A stretch of DNA of 64,000 nt from Agrypnia vestita (taxonomy: Eukaryota > Arthropoda > Insecta > Trichoptera > Phryganeidae). Below the pieces are notes generated by a model. The model had not been told where the DNA came from. It did not search any database and worked only from the letters and a program-made list of their open reading frames with translations. The stretch is from contig JADDOH010001983.1 of assembly GCA_016648135.1 (NCBI GenBank), positions 1-64,000 of the forward strand. The letters run 5' to 3'. Position numbers and translations under genes: made by a program. Below, piece by piece: positions 53,750 through 63,309 of this stretch; positions within the stretch are counted from its first letter, which is position 1, and every line of letters begins with the position of its first letter.

Positions 53750-54570
53750 CTGATTTAGAACTGATAAAATATAAGATTTGACAACGTGATAGTTATTGTC
53801 CTAAAGAACAACCATTTTATTCAATACTTCACAGGTTTTACATAAATAAGCTTACATTATATTCACTACGGATATAAAGGGCTTGTAGTTTATTATAACT
53901 AGGTACTTGTATATTTGATATTACCATTTCAAATAATATATTCTAACAAGAACATATACACAACTTTTCAAAATTAGATTATGTATGGACGTTCTTACGA
54001 TGGAATTGGTGAATGTCGCAGTGTGTAAAGCAATACTTGGAGGTTAATTTCCATGGAAATTTCGGAATGATGGTTTACATGACTAAAAATGATGGTATAT
54101 TTGAATGAAAATGATTTTTTACTAAAATGAATGGATTTTAAAAAGATAATAATGATCGTCTTATAATCTTATCTCAATTTAATTTTATTAGAAACTAAGA
54201 AAAGAAACGAGATTTTACTGATTTAGAATTATCGCATTAAAACCGATATTGTCCGATTTTAACCTGCCAGAACGGTAAAAGATAAAAATTACATTTAAAC
54301 CGTCCTCAAGTAGGGCGCAATATAGAGAAAAATGTATAAATTATCATTAGAATATTAGTATCATTACTAGTAAACAAAACGAAGAACAGAAGTAAATATA
54401 TATTTTTAAATGATCATGTTTCTATCTCAGTGAGACGCTGCTAGACGTAGGATTATGCTATATTTCCCGAATGTTAACCGTTTTCCGACCCTTAGGCTAC
54501 ACAGACTTTTCGAATAATTTATAAAAACGTAGCGATAAAAAGTTATTTTACGAAACCTAAAACAATTTAC
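53750..54570. other. No recognisable feature
   Basis: AT-rich DNA without shared repeats. Confidence 0.4.
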
Positions 54571-54574
54571 TCAC

Positions 54575-54960
54575 GATATTTCTTATGACTTATTTTTTGT
54601 AAAACGTTTGACTATCATTACAGTAACTCATATCGATTACGAAAAATCCATTCGTTTCAATACAAGTTAAATAAAATGATAAAAACCCTGAAAAAATTCC
54701 AATTGGAATTAGAAGGTTTTTATTTTTTATTTGACTTGTGTTTAAAGGAATAAATTTTTCATATTCGGTATATGTTACTGTAATGATAGTCCAACGTTTT
54801 GCCAAAAATAAGTCAGAAATATTGGAAAAAAAATGCAAACTTTGATGTCGCGTATCTCCTTAACTATTTATATAAGGTCATAATAGCTTGAACATTTTCG
54901 ACTCATAATCAAGGCAGGAATATAGTCCTGTGAGGTTATTAATGTTTTACAAATAACCCT
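54575..54960. mobile_element. Palindromic foldback MITE, copy 6, left-truncated
   Basis: It starts inside the left arm (GACTTATTTTTTGTAAAACG), runs through the centre (CCAATTGGAATTAGAAGG) and has the complete right arm to CAAATAACCCT. The outer ~110 bp of the left arm are missing. Confidence 0.8.
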
Positions 54961-54964
54961 ATAT

Positions 54965-55200
54965 ATATTTTTATATACATTACTGCTCTGTAATTTATAT
55001 TTTTATATTTTCTACTCATATTTTAATGCTTACACCTGATACTTTCATTACTTATAACTTTTATTACTTATATATGTATTTTATATTTATATATTTTATA
55101 TTTTACTGCTTACAACTGATATTATTTTTTTTTATGTACCTATATACTTCTTGAATTTTACGTAAAAGCCTATAATGGGCGTAAACAAATAAATAAATAA
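54965..55200. repeat. LINE-like AT-rich 3' tail with (AAAT)n
   Basis: TTA/TATATT-rich sequence leads to CCTATAATGGGCGTAAACAA and ends in AAATAAATAAATAAAT. The layout resembles the 3' tails at 26.1 and 57.6 kb. It directly abuts the Penelope-like terminal repeat. Confidence 0.4.
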
Positions 55201-55204
55201 ATTT

Positions 55205-55316
55205 TAAGAATGTTCTTAGGTTTTCACGGCCACTCAGAATCTTCAAGTTTGTGTTTACTGGGGTATTATGCCGTGTTGTTACGACCTTTCGGGCCGACGT
55301 TTCGGATCCTATACGG
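55205..55316 (-). mobile_element. Penelope-like terminal repeat, inverted 5' copy
   Basis: The sequence from AAGAATGTTCTTAGGTTTTC to CCGACGTTTCGGATCC is the reverse complement of the terminal repeat downstream of the endonuclease (55796-55860). Inverted, truncated copies of the terminal repeat next to the ORF are typical of Penelope-like elements. It keeps the GAAACGTCGG box but breaks off before the CTGATGA box. Confidence 0.8.
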
Positions 55317-55734
55317 TGTGTATAGACTCGATTGTCAAGACTGCGATAAAGTATACGTGGGACAAACGGCGCGTACCATTTCCAAAAGGGTCAACGAGCA
55401 CAAACGGGCATGCAAACTCGGTCATCCAGAAAAATCAGCACTGGCTAAGCATTTTCTGGATACCGGCCATCATTTTGCATTCGAACCGAAAATCCTTGGA
55501 AAGCCTAAGAGTCACCATGCGCGTCTTATAAAGGAAGCACTAGAAATCTACAAGCATCCGATAAACATTAATAGAGATGATGGTCTCAAATTAAAAACAT
55601 CTTGGTATCCGGCGCTTCAAAGTTATTCTCGTCGCAGACTCCGCAGAGATAGTGATCAGACAACAGATGAATCATACATACAACACAATACAACACATCA
55701 TGACTTCGGCACGGTATTGCAAGCCGATAGTTAA
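55316..55734 (+). CDS. Penelope-like element GIY-YIG endonuclease fragment
   Basis: The open frame 55210-55734 has 174 codons, the first ~32 of which are translated terminal repeat. The endonuclease starts near residue 34: GIY variant GVY (36-38), CxxC (C42, C45), YVGQT (49-53), the catalytic Arg region RVNEHKR (R60, H64), the SALAKHFLDTGHH zinc-ligand-like histidines (81-88), and IKEALEIYKHP with the probable catalytic Glu (E109 or E112). These order as in Penelope-like retroelements, where this domain follows the RT. The RT is missing here, so it is a 5'-truncated insertion. The frame itself is intact. Confidence 0.9.
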
Positions 55735-55759
55735 CCACAACACCAACATTCAAGACAAC

Positions 55760-55870
55760 ATATCAGTCCTGATGATGGACCCTGCAATGGGATCCGAAAC
55801 GTCGGCCCGTAAGGTCGTAACAACACGTTATAATACCCCAGTAAACACAAACTTGAAGAAAATAAATTTT
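55760..55870 (+). mobile_element. Penelope-like terminal repeat, 3' copy
   Basis: The block from ATCAGTCCTGATGATGG to AGTAAACACAAACTTGAAG is the forward copy whose inverted partner lies at 55205-55316. The shared parts are CCGAAACGTCGGCCCG, AAGGTCGTAACAACACG and ATAATACCCCAGTAAACAC. It closes the element at the 3' side. Confidence 0.8.
55769..55800 (+). ncRNA. Hammerhead-ribozyme-like core 4 in Penelope-like terminal repeat
   Basis: CTGATGA (55769-55775), a stem II of GGACCC with GGGATCC (one bulged base) and GAAAC (55796-55800) followed by GTCGG. It lies in the terminal repeat just after the endonuclease frame, where hammerhead motifs are known in Penelope-like elements. The palindromic ACGT followed by C could give a dimer-type helix III with a GUC cleavage site. 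Helix I is not obvious. Confidence 0.75.
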
Positions 55871-55879
55871 AATTCGCAT

Positions 55880-56345
55880 AATGCTCCAAAAAATTTTTAA
55901 ATTAACGAAAAAAATTGTTTTATAATCGTCGTTGCAAAAGGGTTAAGGACTAGATTTTAACAATGTGCCTTGGACTTGTAATGATGATTTATTAACTTCC
56001 CAGGCTGTACACCATTACGCTACCGGCATTCTTCAACCCCCGAAGCACGCCCCGACGGCCGATCTTCACAGCTTAATTGGCTTCTGATAATACATTTTAT
56101 AGCTTCTTCGAAATGGCGGAGATAAATTTCACTTATTTCTTTTAAAGTTTTGAACATTTTCAATTAAAATTCCTGTAAAACGACGTCATTAATATCGTTT
56201 ACTTTCAAGTAAAGTCGATTATTAAACTTCATTACTTTCGTATTTACTTTTTTGAGAAACATAAACATGTGATTACACAAATAGTACAGTTCTGGATCGC
56301 CAGGAGACGTCTCACAGCAGTTGCTCTTAGTCCAAGCCCGGATTT
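55880..56345. other. Unassigned stretch
   Basis: The block 55985-56100 is GC-moderate and single copy. No motif. Confidence 0.35.
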
Positions 56346-56347
56346 GT

Positions 56348-56470
56348 TGTTTTTTTTTTTTTTTAAATATGCGTACACGGAAAAAGCGTCACATCAATAT
56401 TTTGCAAATTTTAAAAATAATCTAAACGCTCGTACTGCGAAAATATAACTAATAGAACTCTTGTAATCCA
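56348..56470 (-). mobile_element. SINE family 2, 5'-truncated copy
   Basis: A poly(A) tail (T-run at 56351-56364) and the body CGTACACGGAAAAAGCGTCA, CATCAATATTTTGCAAATTT match the body of the 30.1-kb copy. The tRNA head is absent. Confidence 0.8.
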
Positions 56471-56603
56471 GTAAGCGTCATATCATTTCAGATAAAGTCA
56501 CTTACGGTTTTTTTTCGAAATTCTCGCAAAAGTCCAATTAAAAATTCTAATTAATATAAATTAACTTTGTTTAAACCACTTATTTATTGAAAAAAATCAA
56601 CAT

Positions 56604-56631
56604 GTTTCAAAGCCAATGGCTTCTTCATCAG
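56604..56631 (-). ncRNA. Hammerhead-ribozyme-like core 5
   Basis: Minus strand: CTGATGA (56631-56625), A, 6-bp stem GAAGCC/GGCTTT (one wobble) with ATT loop, GAAAC (56608-56604), then ATG. It is downstream, in the same orientation, of the GIY-YIG fragment at 56.7-57.0 kb, which supports a Penelope-like origin. Architecture is identical to core 2 at 9.99 kb. Confidence 0.7.
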
Positions 56632-56708
56632 GAAAACAAAAATAATATTTAAAAATCGAAGTATAGATCAAAAGTTATATATGGAAAATAATAATATAAA
56701 GTACCTAA

Positions 56709-57015
56709 TTAATATGAAAATAAATTTAAAAGATAACTATTTGAAAAAAGGACCTGATTATTTATAATATTCAATTTACTATTTACACTCTTTCTTATTT
56801 CCAAAATTTCTAATTTATCAAATTGTGATTCTGTATAATTTGTATGTAAAATTTGTAAAACCTTAATAATATCAAAAGAATGACCCGTAGCCAAAAGATG
56901 GTTAGCAAATTCAGAATAATTATTACTATTTAAACACCTTAAGTGTTCTTTAATTCTAATTTCAAAATTTCTAAACGTTTTTCCTATATAAAAATAATCA
57001 TAATAATAAAAATTC
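56709..57015 (-). CDS. Second Penelope-like GIY-YIG endonuclease fragment
   Basis: The minus-strand frame reads YDYFYIGKTFRNFEIRIKEH, SEFANHLLATGHSFDIIKVL, then FDKLEILEIRK before a stop at 56709. YIGKT, the catalytic Arg of EIRIKEH, the FANHLL..GH histidines and the Glu in LEILEI fit Penelope-like endonucleases. It starts at the YIG motif; the GIY strand and the RT are cut off where a plus-strand LINE begins (~57020). It differs strongly in sequence from the 55.3-kb endonuclease, so two families are represented. Confidence 0.85.
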
Positions 57016-57019
57016 TAAG

Positions 57020-57625
57020 ATACAGGTTAAAAATTCCGATCGAACACTTCAATTATAATAAACTTCATATACAGACAGGTCTAATTAAACTTAGCGACAG
57101 ACGCATTATTGCTGATCTCATATATCTATATTCATTCTTATAATTTGGGTTCCCCGGAACTCTTATCATCCATATCTTTTACCCGTTAAATACCCATTCA
57201 CAAGTATTCTTTCACTGCAACAAAAGTAACACATCTGAACAAAAATACTCCACGATCAACAGACTTTCCATCCTAGGAAACGAGTCTGCACAAATTGCAG
57301 ATATTCTCAACATTAACTTAAGTCGTTACCGAAATCTCCTTAACGAACACTTTACCGTTAATTTATTTAACTAAACTTTGTTAATACATATATGAATACA
57401 TGTTACATACTGTGTTCTTACTGTATACACTTTTAATTATCTTTACTTAATTTGTGATTTATGTACTTGTACAGATAGATATTGTGTTATAAATTTCATA
57501 TGTATACATTTTTAAATGATCATGTAAGCAGATCACTGTCATCTAGATATATATAATTTTCTTTTATTGTAATAGGTGTAAACCGTTGATATAAAATAAA
57601 TAAATAAATAAAATAAAAAAACTTG
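57020..57625 (+). pseudogene. LINE ORF2 C terminus with 3' UTR and tail
   Basis: The plus strand gives LSDRRIIADLIYLYSFL, then FFHCNKSNTSEQKYSTINRL and DILNINLSRYRNLL, the end of a jockey/CR1-type ORF2 (S..DRR...L..+YK......R....F.....+...S...+..). A ~230-bp 3' UTR leads to a (AAAT)n-like tail at about 57590-57625. One stop separates the blocks. Confidence 0.8.
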
Positions 57626-57629
57626 ATCT

Positions 57630-58550
57630 GGCATCATACGTCATGATCCCGTTACCTTTTTTTGATCTACCTTATATATCCAATCGAAATCTATCGTCGA
57701 GCGGAGAGTATAATTATGTGTCAATTATCCTTCGAATTGAATCTGGAAGTAACCTTTTGAAAGAAGTTTCCGGTTTTCGCAACAGTTTGTAATAAATGCT
57801 CAGATTATAAGATCTGTTAAGTGATCGTTGATTTCGTCGACCAGAATCTTGGTGAAACAGAAAGGAGAAGAAACAACGCTCTCTTAGTGGTGAGCTCGGC
57901 TATTTTATCTGTTTCTTTATCCTCCTTTCATAATATACAGTCCACATTCGTCTCATTAGTTTCGCTGAGTCTCCCAACTTCTTCAACATTCGACCCTTGC
58001 ATACTCGAAGAGATATAAACGACGTCATTTTCCTTTTACAAGATAGAAAATTCAAAAGTAGACTGCTCTGACCTACTTAGTCGACTACCCATTTGAATGC
58101 CATCAAGGTCTACAAGAACTGACGTCACATTTAATCTCCAATACTGCCACAAAAACTCTAAGCAGAATTCATTATTCTATAGAGCTTCATCGTATTTTAA
58201 CACATTTTTCAGTGAACTCGACATTTCAACACGACAATCATTAAGATCAAAACAACAATAACAAAAATTTACACAATGCGTAACTCCACACGATCTTACT
58301 TTAAATTTAATTAATTTTTATCAAACAAATCTTATTCCTTATCCTATTTTTCCTTTTACTCCATCAATCTTTCCACCATGGAAATCCATTTCCGCCTTCC
58401 TTCCTCTCCATTTGGAAATAAATTTACCGTACTTTCTTCACGTATTAATTAATGTATTTTTATATATTTTTTATAAAAATCTTTCGTCCGTTGATCTTTT
58501 TATTGAATTTGTTAAATATGTCTTCTTATTCTGTTATATACAATAGATAG
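57630..58550. other. Unassigned stretch
   Basis: GC-moderate sequence at 57630-57900, then AT-rich DNA. The 65-codon frame at 57821 has no known domain. Confidence 0.35.
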
Positions 58551-58552
58551 TC

Positions 58553-58797
58553 TTCTTCTTCTTCTTCATCAGCCTTCGTCTCTCCACTACTGGATGTAGG
58601 CCTCTTCCTTCCCATTCCATCCTTCCTTGTTGTTTGCTAATTGTAGCCATTTCTTTCCCCCCACAGCGGCTATATCTTCCCATCTTTTTCCCATCCCATC
58701 CCAGGCCCATCTTTTTTGAGGTCTTCCGATGCCTCTTTTATTCTCCCAAGGTCTCCATTTCAGAACTCTGGAAGGCCATCTTGTACATAGTATTCTA
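58553..58797 (-). pseudogene. LINE 3'-end relic, copy B
   Basis: The minus strand reads WRPWENKRGIGRPQKRWAWD, then KRWEDIAAVGGKKWLQLANN and a terminal EEAYIQ. It is the LINE C-terminal GRP..RW.DDI...A...W...A..R..W...EAYIQ and better preserved than its sister at 4513-4765. Confidence 0.8.
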
Positions 58798-58799
58798 GG

Positions 58800-59400
58800 T
58801 TAATCAAGTGAATTCATATAATTGGCTCTATATTATTATTATATCTCAATATGTTCTATTTCTTAGTATCAAATAAGTAGTTTGAATTCCAAATATACAA
58901 AAATAAAAATAAAATTCTTTCCGCATCATCCCTCCCACACCACATCCCCATCCCGTCACCCTTCCCCCATTCAAGCAATTCTCATTCCTAGCAACCAACG
59001 TTAAAATGACTTTTCATTACATAACCTGAAGTAGAATGTTATAAAATAAATGAGTTTTACAAAAATATATTAATAAGTCGATATTGGCGTGGCAATATTC
59101 TAATGGTTGATGGATCGTACGGAAACCGAAAACCACGGCTCTTTCATTGTATTTTTGTTTATTGTTCGCTAGCGACGCAATCATTCATCTTTTATGTAAA
59201 ACTTGTCAGGGAAAATGAAGAAATATGAAGTGCTGGAGGAGTATAGCGTGTTTCGTTTAATGGCAATGGGTTATGCTGTAGGTTGGGGTTGTCAGGTGAC
59301 CGAAATATCTATCACCGACCTGGCGCAGTGGTGGAGTGGCGCTCAGATTTTGTGTATGTATTTTGTGTAATTTTATTAATAATATAATATTCTACATACA
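58800..59400. other. No recognisable feature
   Basis: AT-rich to 59080, then a GC-moderate block (59215-59345) without a recognised motif. Confidence 0.35.
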
Positions 59401-59404
59401 TATA

Positions 59405-59525
59405 ATATATATATTTTTTAATAGAGATGAGAATAGGGAATACGTGTTGCATCAATATTCTAACTATTTTCAAACTAAGCTAAAGTCTGCGCTTTGAAAA
59501 AGGACTAACTTGCTGGCTAACTATG
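59405..59525 (-). mobile_element. SINE family 2, 5'-truncated copy
   Basis: AATACGTGTTGCATCAATAT, TTCAAACTAAGCTAAAG and GGACTAACTTGCTGGC match the body of the 30.1-kb copy in the same orientation. The tRNA head is missing. Confidence 0.75.
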
Positions 59526-59930
59526 TATTTTTTGTATATTGCTGCCTTTGCTTTTGCTTGATCTTATATTTTTAAAAGCACATTTTTTTTGCATGTAATT
59601 GACATTGGAGAGAATTTTATAGAAACTGTTTGAATTAGCGGATTGTCATCGTTTTGTTTTGAAGGTTTTAACGCCAACATATTTTAACTCCACTATAATT
59701 CCGTAGATGGCTTTTGAAGTCTATTTTTGGTTCATATATAGCTTAGAAACTAGAGACAAAACGTGTTCAGAGATGGCCCCACATATAATTATCACTGACT
59801 TAGTACATTTTTTGGAAAGGAAAATTGATACAAAGTGTGTTTTTAAATTCCACTTCGATCACTGGCCGACGTCGGAGCTTCCTTACCAGACGATCCATCA
59901 GTCAATTACCCGGCCGGCAGCCGTGGTCGG
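59525..59930. other. Unassigned stretch
   Basis: A 94-codon plus-strand frame (59707-59991) has no recognisable domain and runs into the repeat block. GC rises after 59850. Confidence 0.3.
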
Positions 59931-60206
59931 CGCCACTAGTGATGGGTCCGCTCTGCACTCACTACTACAATGTAGTACTACATTACATTGAAGTGTACAT
60001 TTCACACCTTTTGAACTGTAGTGCACACTACAAACTACACACACTTCAAAGTTATTGAAAGTACATACTTCAAATAGTACACTTCATTTCAAAGCGAACA
60101 CTACAAAATACACATACTTTAAAGTTATCGAAAGTACGAGTACATAGTACATTTTTTATGTGAAAATTTTGGGAAGTAGATAAAAATAGATGAAAATTTT
60201 CTTGTA

Positions 60207-60838
60207 GTAGGGGAGGGGGGGGGCATAGTGGGATACTTAAGACTCAAGCAAACCTACAAGATAAAATATTATGATTAAACAACAAGTTTTGACTCAATAT
60301 CATGGTTTAATGCATTGCGAACGACTATGGATATGTTTTTCACGATCACGATAAAAAATCTACGATATGTGAATACATAAAAGTAAAATGGCATTTGCCA
60401 TTTTACTTTTATTTATTTTTTGTACTTTTGTGTACTTTTATATATTTTATGTAGTAACAATACAGAAATTTATTGTCACTAAAAACAAAACATAAACTGA
60501 CAAAATCCTACCTTTTTCACAGCCAATCTTGTACTTTTAATTATGAAGTCCAGAAGGTACTGCTCCAAAACGAAAAATTAAACACCACAATATATAATAG
60601 AGTTCGATAAAGAATTGCTGTTTAATTTCACGTATTTTTTTAACGAAAACACTGTTTTTTATTCTATTTTATATAGCATAAACGGCTGTCGAAATGGCAT
60701 GGATCGCACGTGAAGGTCACGTGCCGACTGACGACCAATTAAAGCGAGCCCTTTGAAAAATTGCACGGCTTTCGTTCGAGCTGTCATAGGGATTTCCCTC
60801 TATGCCCCGCTATCCCACTATGCCCCCCTCTGCCCTAC
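60207..60838. mobile_element. MITE with G-rich terminal inverted repeats
   Basis: Left GTAGGGGAGGGGGG then GGGCATAGTGGGATA, right complement GTAGGGCAGAGGGG then GGCATAGTGGGATA, so ~27-bp TIRs delimit 632 bp. Near the right end a second GGGGCATAGAGGGA copy is nested inward. The interior includes a perfect 17-bp-arm palindrome (60377-60412) and no transposase. It is nested in the ACTTCA-rich block. Confidence 0.75.
60377..60412. repeat. Perfect 17-bp-arm palindrome
   Basis: ATAAAAGTAAAATGGCA and its exact complement are separated by TT. It lies inside the G-rich-TIR element and could extrude as a cruciform. Confidence 0.85.
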
Positions 60839-61019
60839 ACTTTTCAAGAAGCACCTCTTGCAGGTCATTACAATTTTGTAGTACTGCAATAGTTCACTTC
60901 ATTAATACTACAATTTTGTAGTAGGTACTATAATTACTTCAATTCATTAGTACTACAATTAGTTCACTTCATGTAGAGTACACTTTGCAGTCTTCAAACT
61001 GGTGAACGCGTGTGTGTTG

Positions 61020-61308
61020 TAGTCTCCATTTTGAAACGTAGTTTTTCCCTTCGCTGACTTAGCGCCGCTCGCCCCGCGATCGCTCACAACACTCGGGCGC
61101 GATTTGCTCCCGCCTGTGCGGTTTGCATTTGAGCGAGCTTCCGACCTGCACCTGTAATCGGTTTCCGTCGAGATAATTACATTTCAAGAAATCGAATCAC
61201 TCCGTGTAACGTCTTCGAGTGTAGCCAACTTCACGGCCTAAATTGCAAATACAGCAATGACGAAGTGGAATCGGGTCTATTCTCGTCGATCTACGGTATT
61301 ACAACAAT
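61020..61308. other. GC-rich unassigned stretch
   Basis: A GC-rich island (61060-61150, e.g. GCCGCTCGCCCCGCGATCGC) without a recognisable protein. It precedes the MITE directly. Confidence 0.35.
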
Positions 61309-61310
61309 CG

Positions 61311-61783
61311 TGTATAACCTTGGAAAACATTAACAACCTCACAGGACTACATTCCTGCCTTGATTATGAGTCATGTTCAAGCAATCATGACCTAATATCA
61401 ATAGTTATGGAGATATGCGACACTAAAATTAGTCAAATAAAATAATAAAAACCTTCCAATTCGTATATGAAAACATTCCAATTGGAATTTTTGCAGGGTT
61501 TTTATCATTTTATTTAACTTGTATTGAAACGAATGAGTTTTTTGTAATCGATGTAAGTTAAATAAAATGATAAAAACCCTGCAGAAATTAAAGGGTAAAT
61601 TATACATTATTCATATTTGATATAAGTTACTGTAATTATAGCCAAACGTTTCAGAATAAATAAGTCAGAAATGTTGAAAAAAAAAGCTATCTTTGATGTC
61701 GCATATATCCATAACTATTGATACTTATAATCAAGGCAGGAATATAGTCCTGTGAGGTCATCAATGTTTTGCAAATAACCCTG
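61311..61783. mobile_element. Palindromic foldback MITE, copy 7
   Basis: The left arm (TTGGAAAACATTAACAACCT, TTCCTGCCTTGATTATGAGT) is mirrored by the right arm ending CAAATAACCCTG. The extreme left CAGGG is eroded. The middle is shortened: AAATAAAATGATAAAAACC appears twice in direct orientation with little of the usual spacer. Confidence 0.85.
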
Positions 61784-61789
61784 TAAATG

Positions 61790-62175
61790 AATATATGAAT
61801 GTTTGATGCACTAATTGTTATTTTTGTACTTCTTGATATAAGGGTCTGGTATTGTCAATTAAACACCGACGTTAATTCACATATTCATTCTAGTATAATA
61901 CAATGATATATCACTCTCGATAAAACAATACCTTGTAAGCCACTTAATACAGATTATACAGGGGAGGCAAAAAAACTGCGTAATCCCTAGATTCTTTACA
62001 ATAAATAGAATTCGAGGAATTACTTTAATGGGATAAGAGACAAATAATTATTTTTTAAGACAAAAGCTTTTGCCAGATTATATATCCAGATATTTTAAAG
62101 ATAAATACACACAAAAAAACTTGGTTTTGACAAAAGTGTGGTGTGCGAGGCATTGTTTTATCGTGAGCCATATTT
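61790..62175. other. No recognisable feature
   Basis: AT-rich DNA between the MITE and an LTR. Confidence 0.4.
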
Positions 62176-62176
62176 T

Positions 62177-62574
62177 TGTTCTCACGAGCTGTGGTAGGCA
62201 AATGTAACGCTTGGAATTAATGAAAAGTTTTATTAATTAATTTAAATCACTGGACACGAAATTAACTGGAGATTTATTCTTTAATTCACAATATCTCGCA
62301 CTAATCACTCGTCTATGTTATCACTTTATTACACGTCGTTGACTATTCGCACGTCTGTGGTCGCACTTATTTCCAAACCCCCGTTTGGTTCTCGCTGATA
62401 TTTCGCTCGTATCTGTAACTTTTTATAACAGATCGCGTTCTAGAAATTTCACGTGTATGGTCATTTCGCGAATATTTCTGCTTTCGACTAACTGCGAATT
62501 ATTTCGAAAATCTGCTAGATTGTTTAAAAGAATTCGATTATGTATAGTTTCTATTATTTTAGACGTTCGTGACA
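62177..62574 (-). mobile_element. LTR family A, near-complete copy
   Basis: On the minus strand it begins TGTCACGAACGTC and ends CACAGCTCGTGAGAACA. It includes CACTGGACACGAAATTAA and CTCGCACTAATCACTCGTCT (plus-strand reading), shared with family A. Its TGTCACG start matches the 44.5-kb LTR. It is shorter (398 bp). Confidence 0.65.
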
Positions 62575-62774
62575 ATGTTTCTTCCAAGACCGTATGTCTT
62601 TATAAGCTAGTCCGTTAATCGGGAATGCGTTAGTCCTCCCATGCCATCACACATACATAACCATACACATATACACGTACATCGAGATATACTACATGTA
62701 TTTTTTTATTATAATTTATTTACTTTTTTATTATTTATGTGCTACGCAAGATTCTCAGTGGAGCCATTGATTCT

Positions 62775-63305
62775 CTTTTTACTCCCTTTATATTAACTCG
62801 TGGCGTCTGCTTGCTTGTCATCAACAAAAACTTTGGATCGATTTTTGACCCTTTTCCCGTGATCTAATCGAGCTGAAACTTGGCAAGTAGACTCGTGACG
62901 ACGATCAAGAAGATCTATCAAATTTTCGTTAAAAAAAATATATAGTTTAATTTGGGATTTTTAGAAATTTTTTTGGTTTTTTCAAATTGGAATCATTAGA
63001 AAAGTTTGATTACGGCGGCCCGATAACGTTGCGGAATATTTTCTAAATATGAATTACTCCGTCGGTATGCATAATGGGTACTTCACTACGAATGTCGAAG
63101 ATCTAAATTGACTAACAAATGTTTTTAGAATTTAATCTTCTAAGTATGAAGTGTCTTATCAAAGCTCAAAACATCTGACATTTTAGAAATATATTAAATT
63201 ACTATAAGTTTAGTGTTATGTTATATGTTTTAATTCGCCTTAATTGTTGTTATATTTTACAAAGAAAGGGAGTATAATAAAAACTTGGTTTTTATGTGTT
63301 ACTTT
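62775..63305 (+). mobile_element. 350-570 bp dispersed repeat, copy 4
   Basis: TTTACTCCCTTTATATTAAC, TCGTGGCGTCTGCTTGCTTG, AATCGAGCTGAAACTTGGCA, CCCGATAACGTTGCGGAATA and AAAGAAAGGGAGTATAATAA reproduce the 20.4-kb copy over its whole length. The end AAACTTGGTTTTTATG is shared with all main copies. Confidence 0.88.
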
Positions 63306-63309
63306 TTTA

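Larger units (their letters stand above)
59936..61015. repeat. ACTTCA/GTACTACA-rich block, possibly hAT-like
   Basis: Two flanks (59955-60150 and 60880-60990) are full of short motifs GTAGTACTACA, AGTACACTTCA and ACTACAATT on both strands, separated by the G-rich-TIR element. The left edge CACTAGTGATGGGTCC resembles a hAT terminus and the motifs look like subterminal transposase sites. I could not find the matching right terminus. Confidence 0.45.

Noticed and set aside
55210..55316. N-terminal ~32 codons of the 55.2-kb frame as part of the endonuclease
   Set aside because: This part is translated terminal repeat, shown by its inverted match to 55796-55860, so the protein-coding part begins near 55316.
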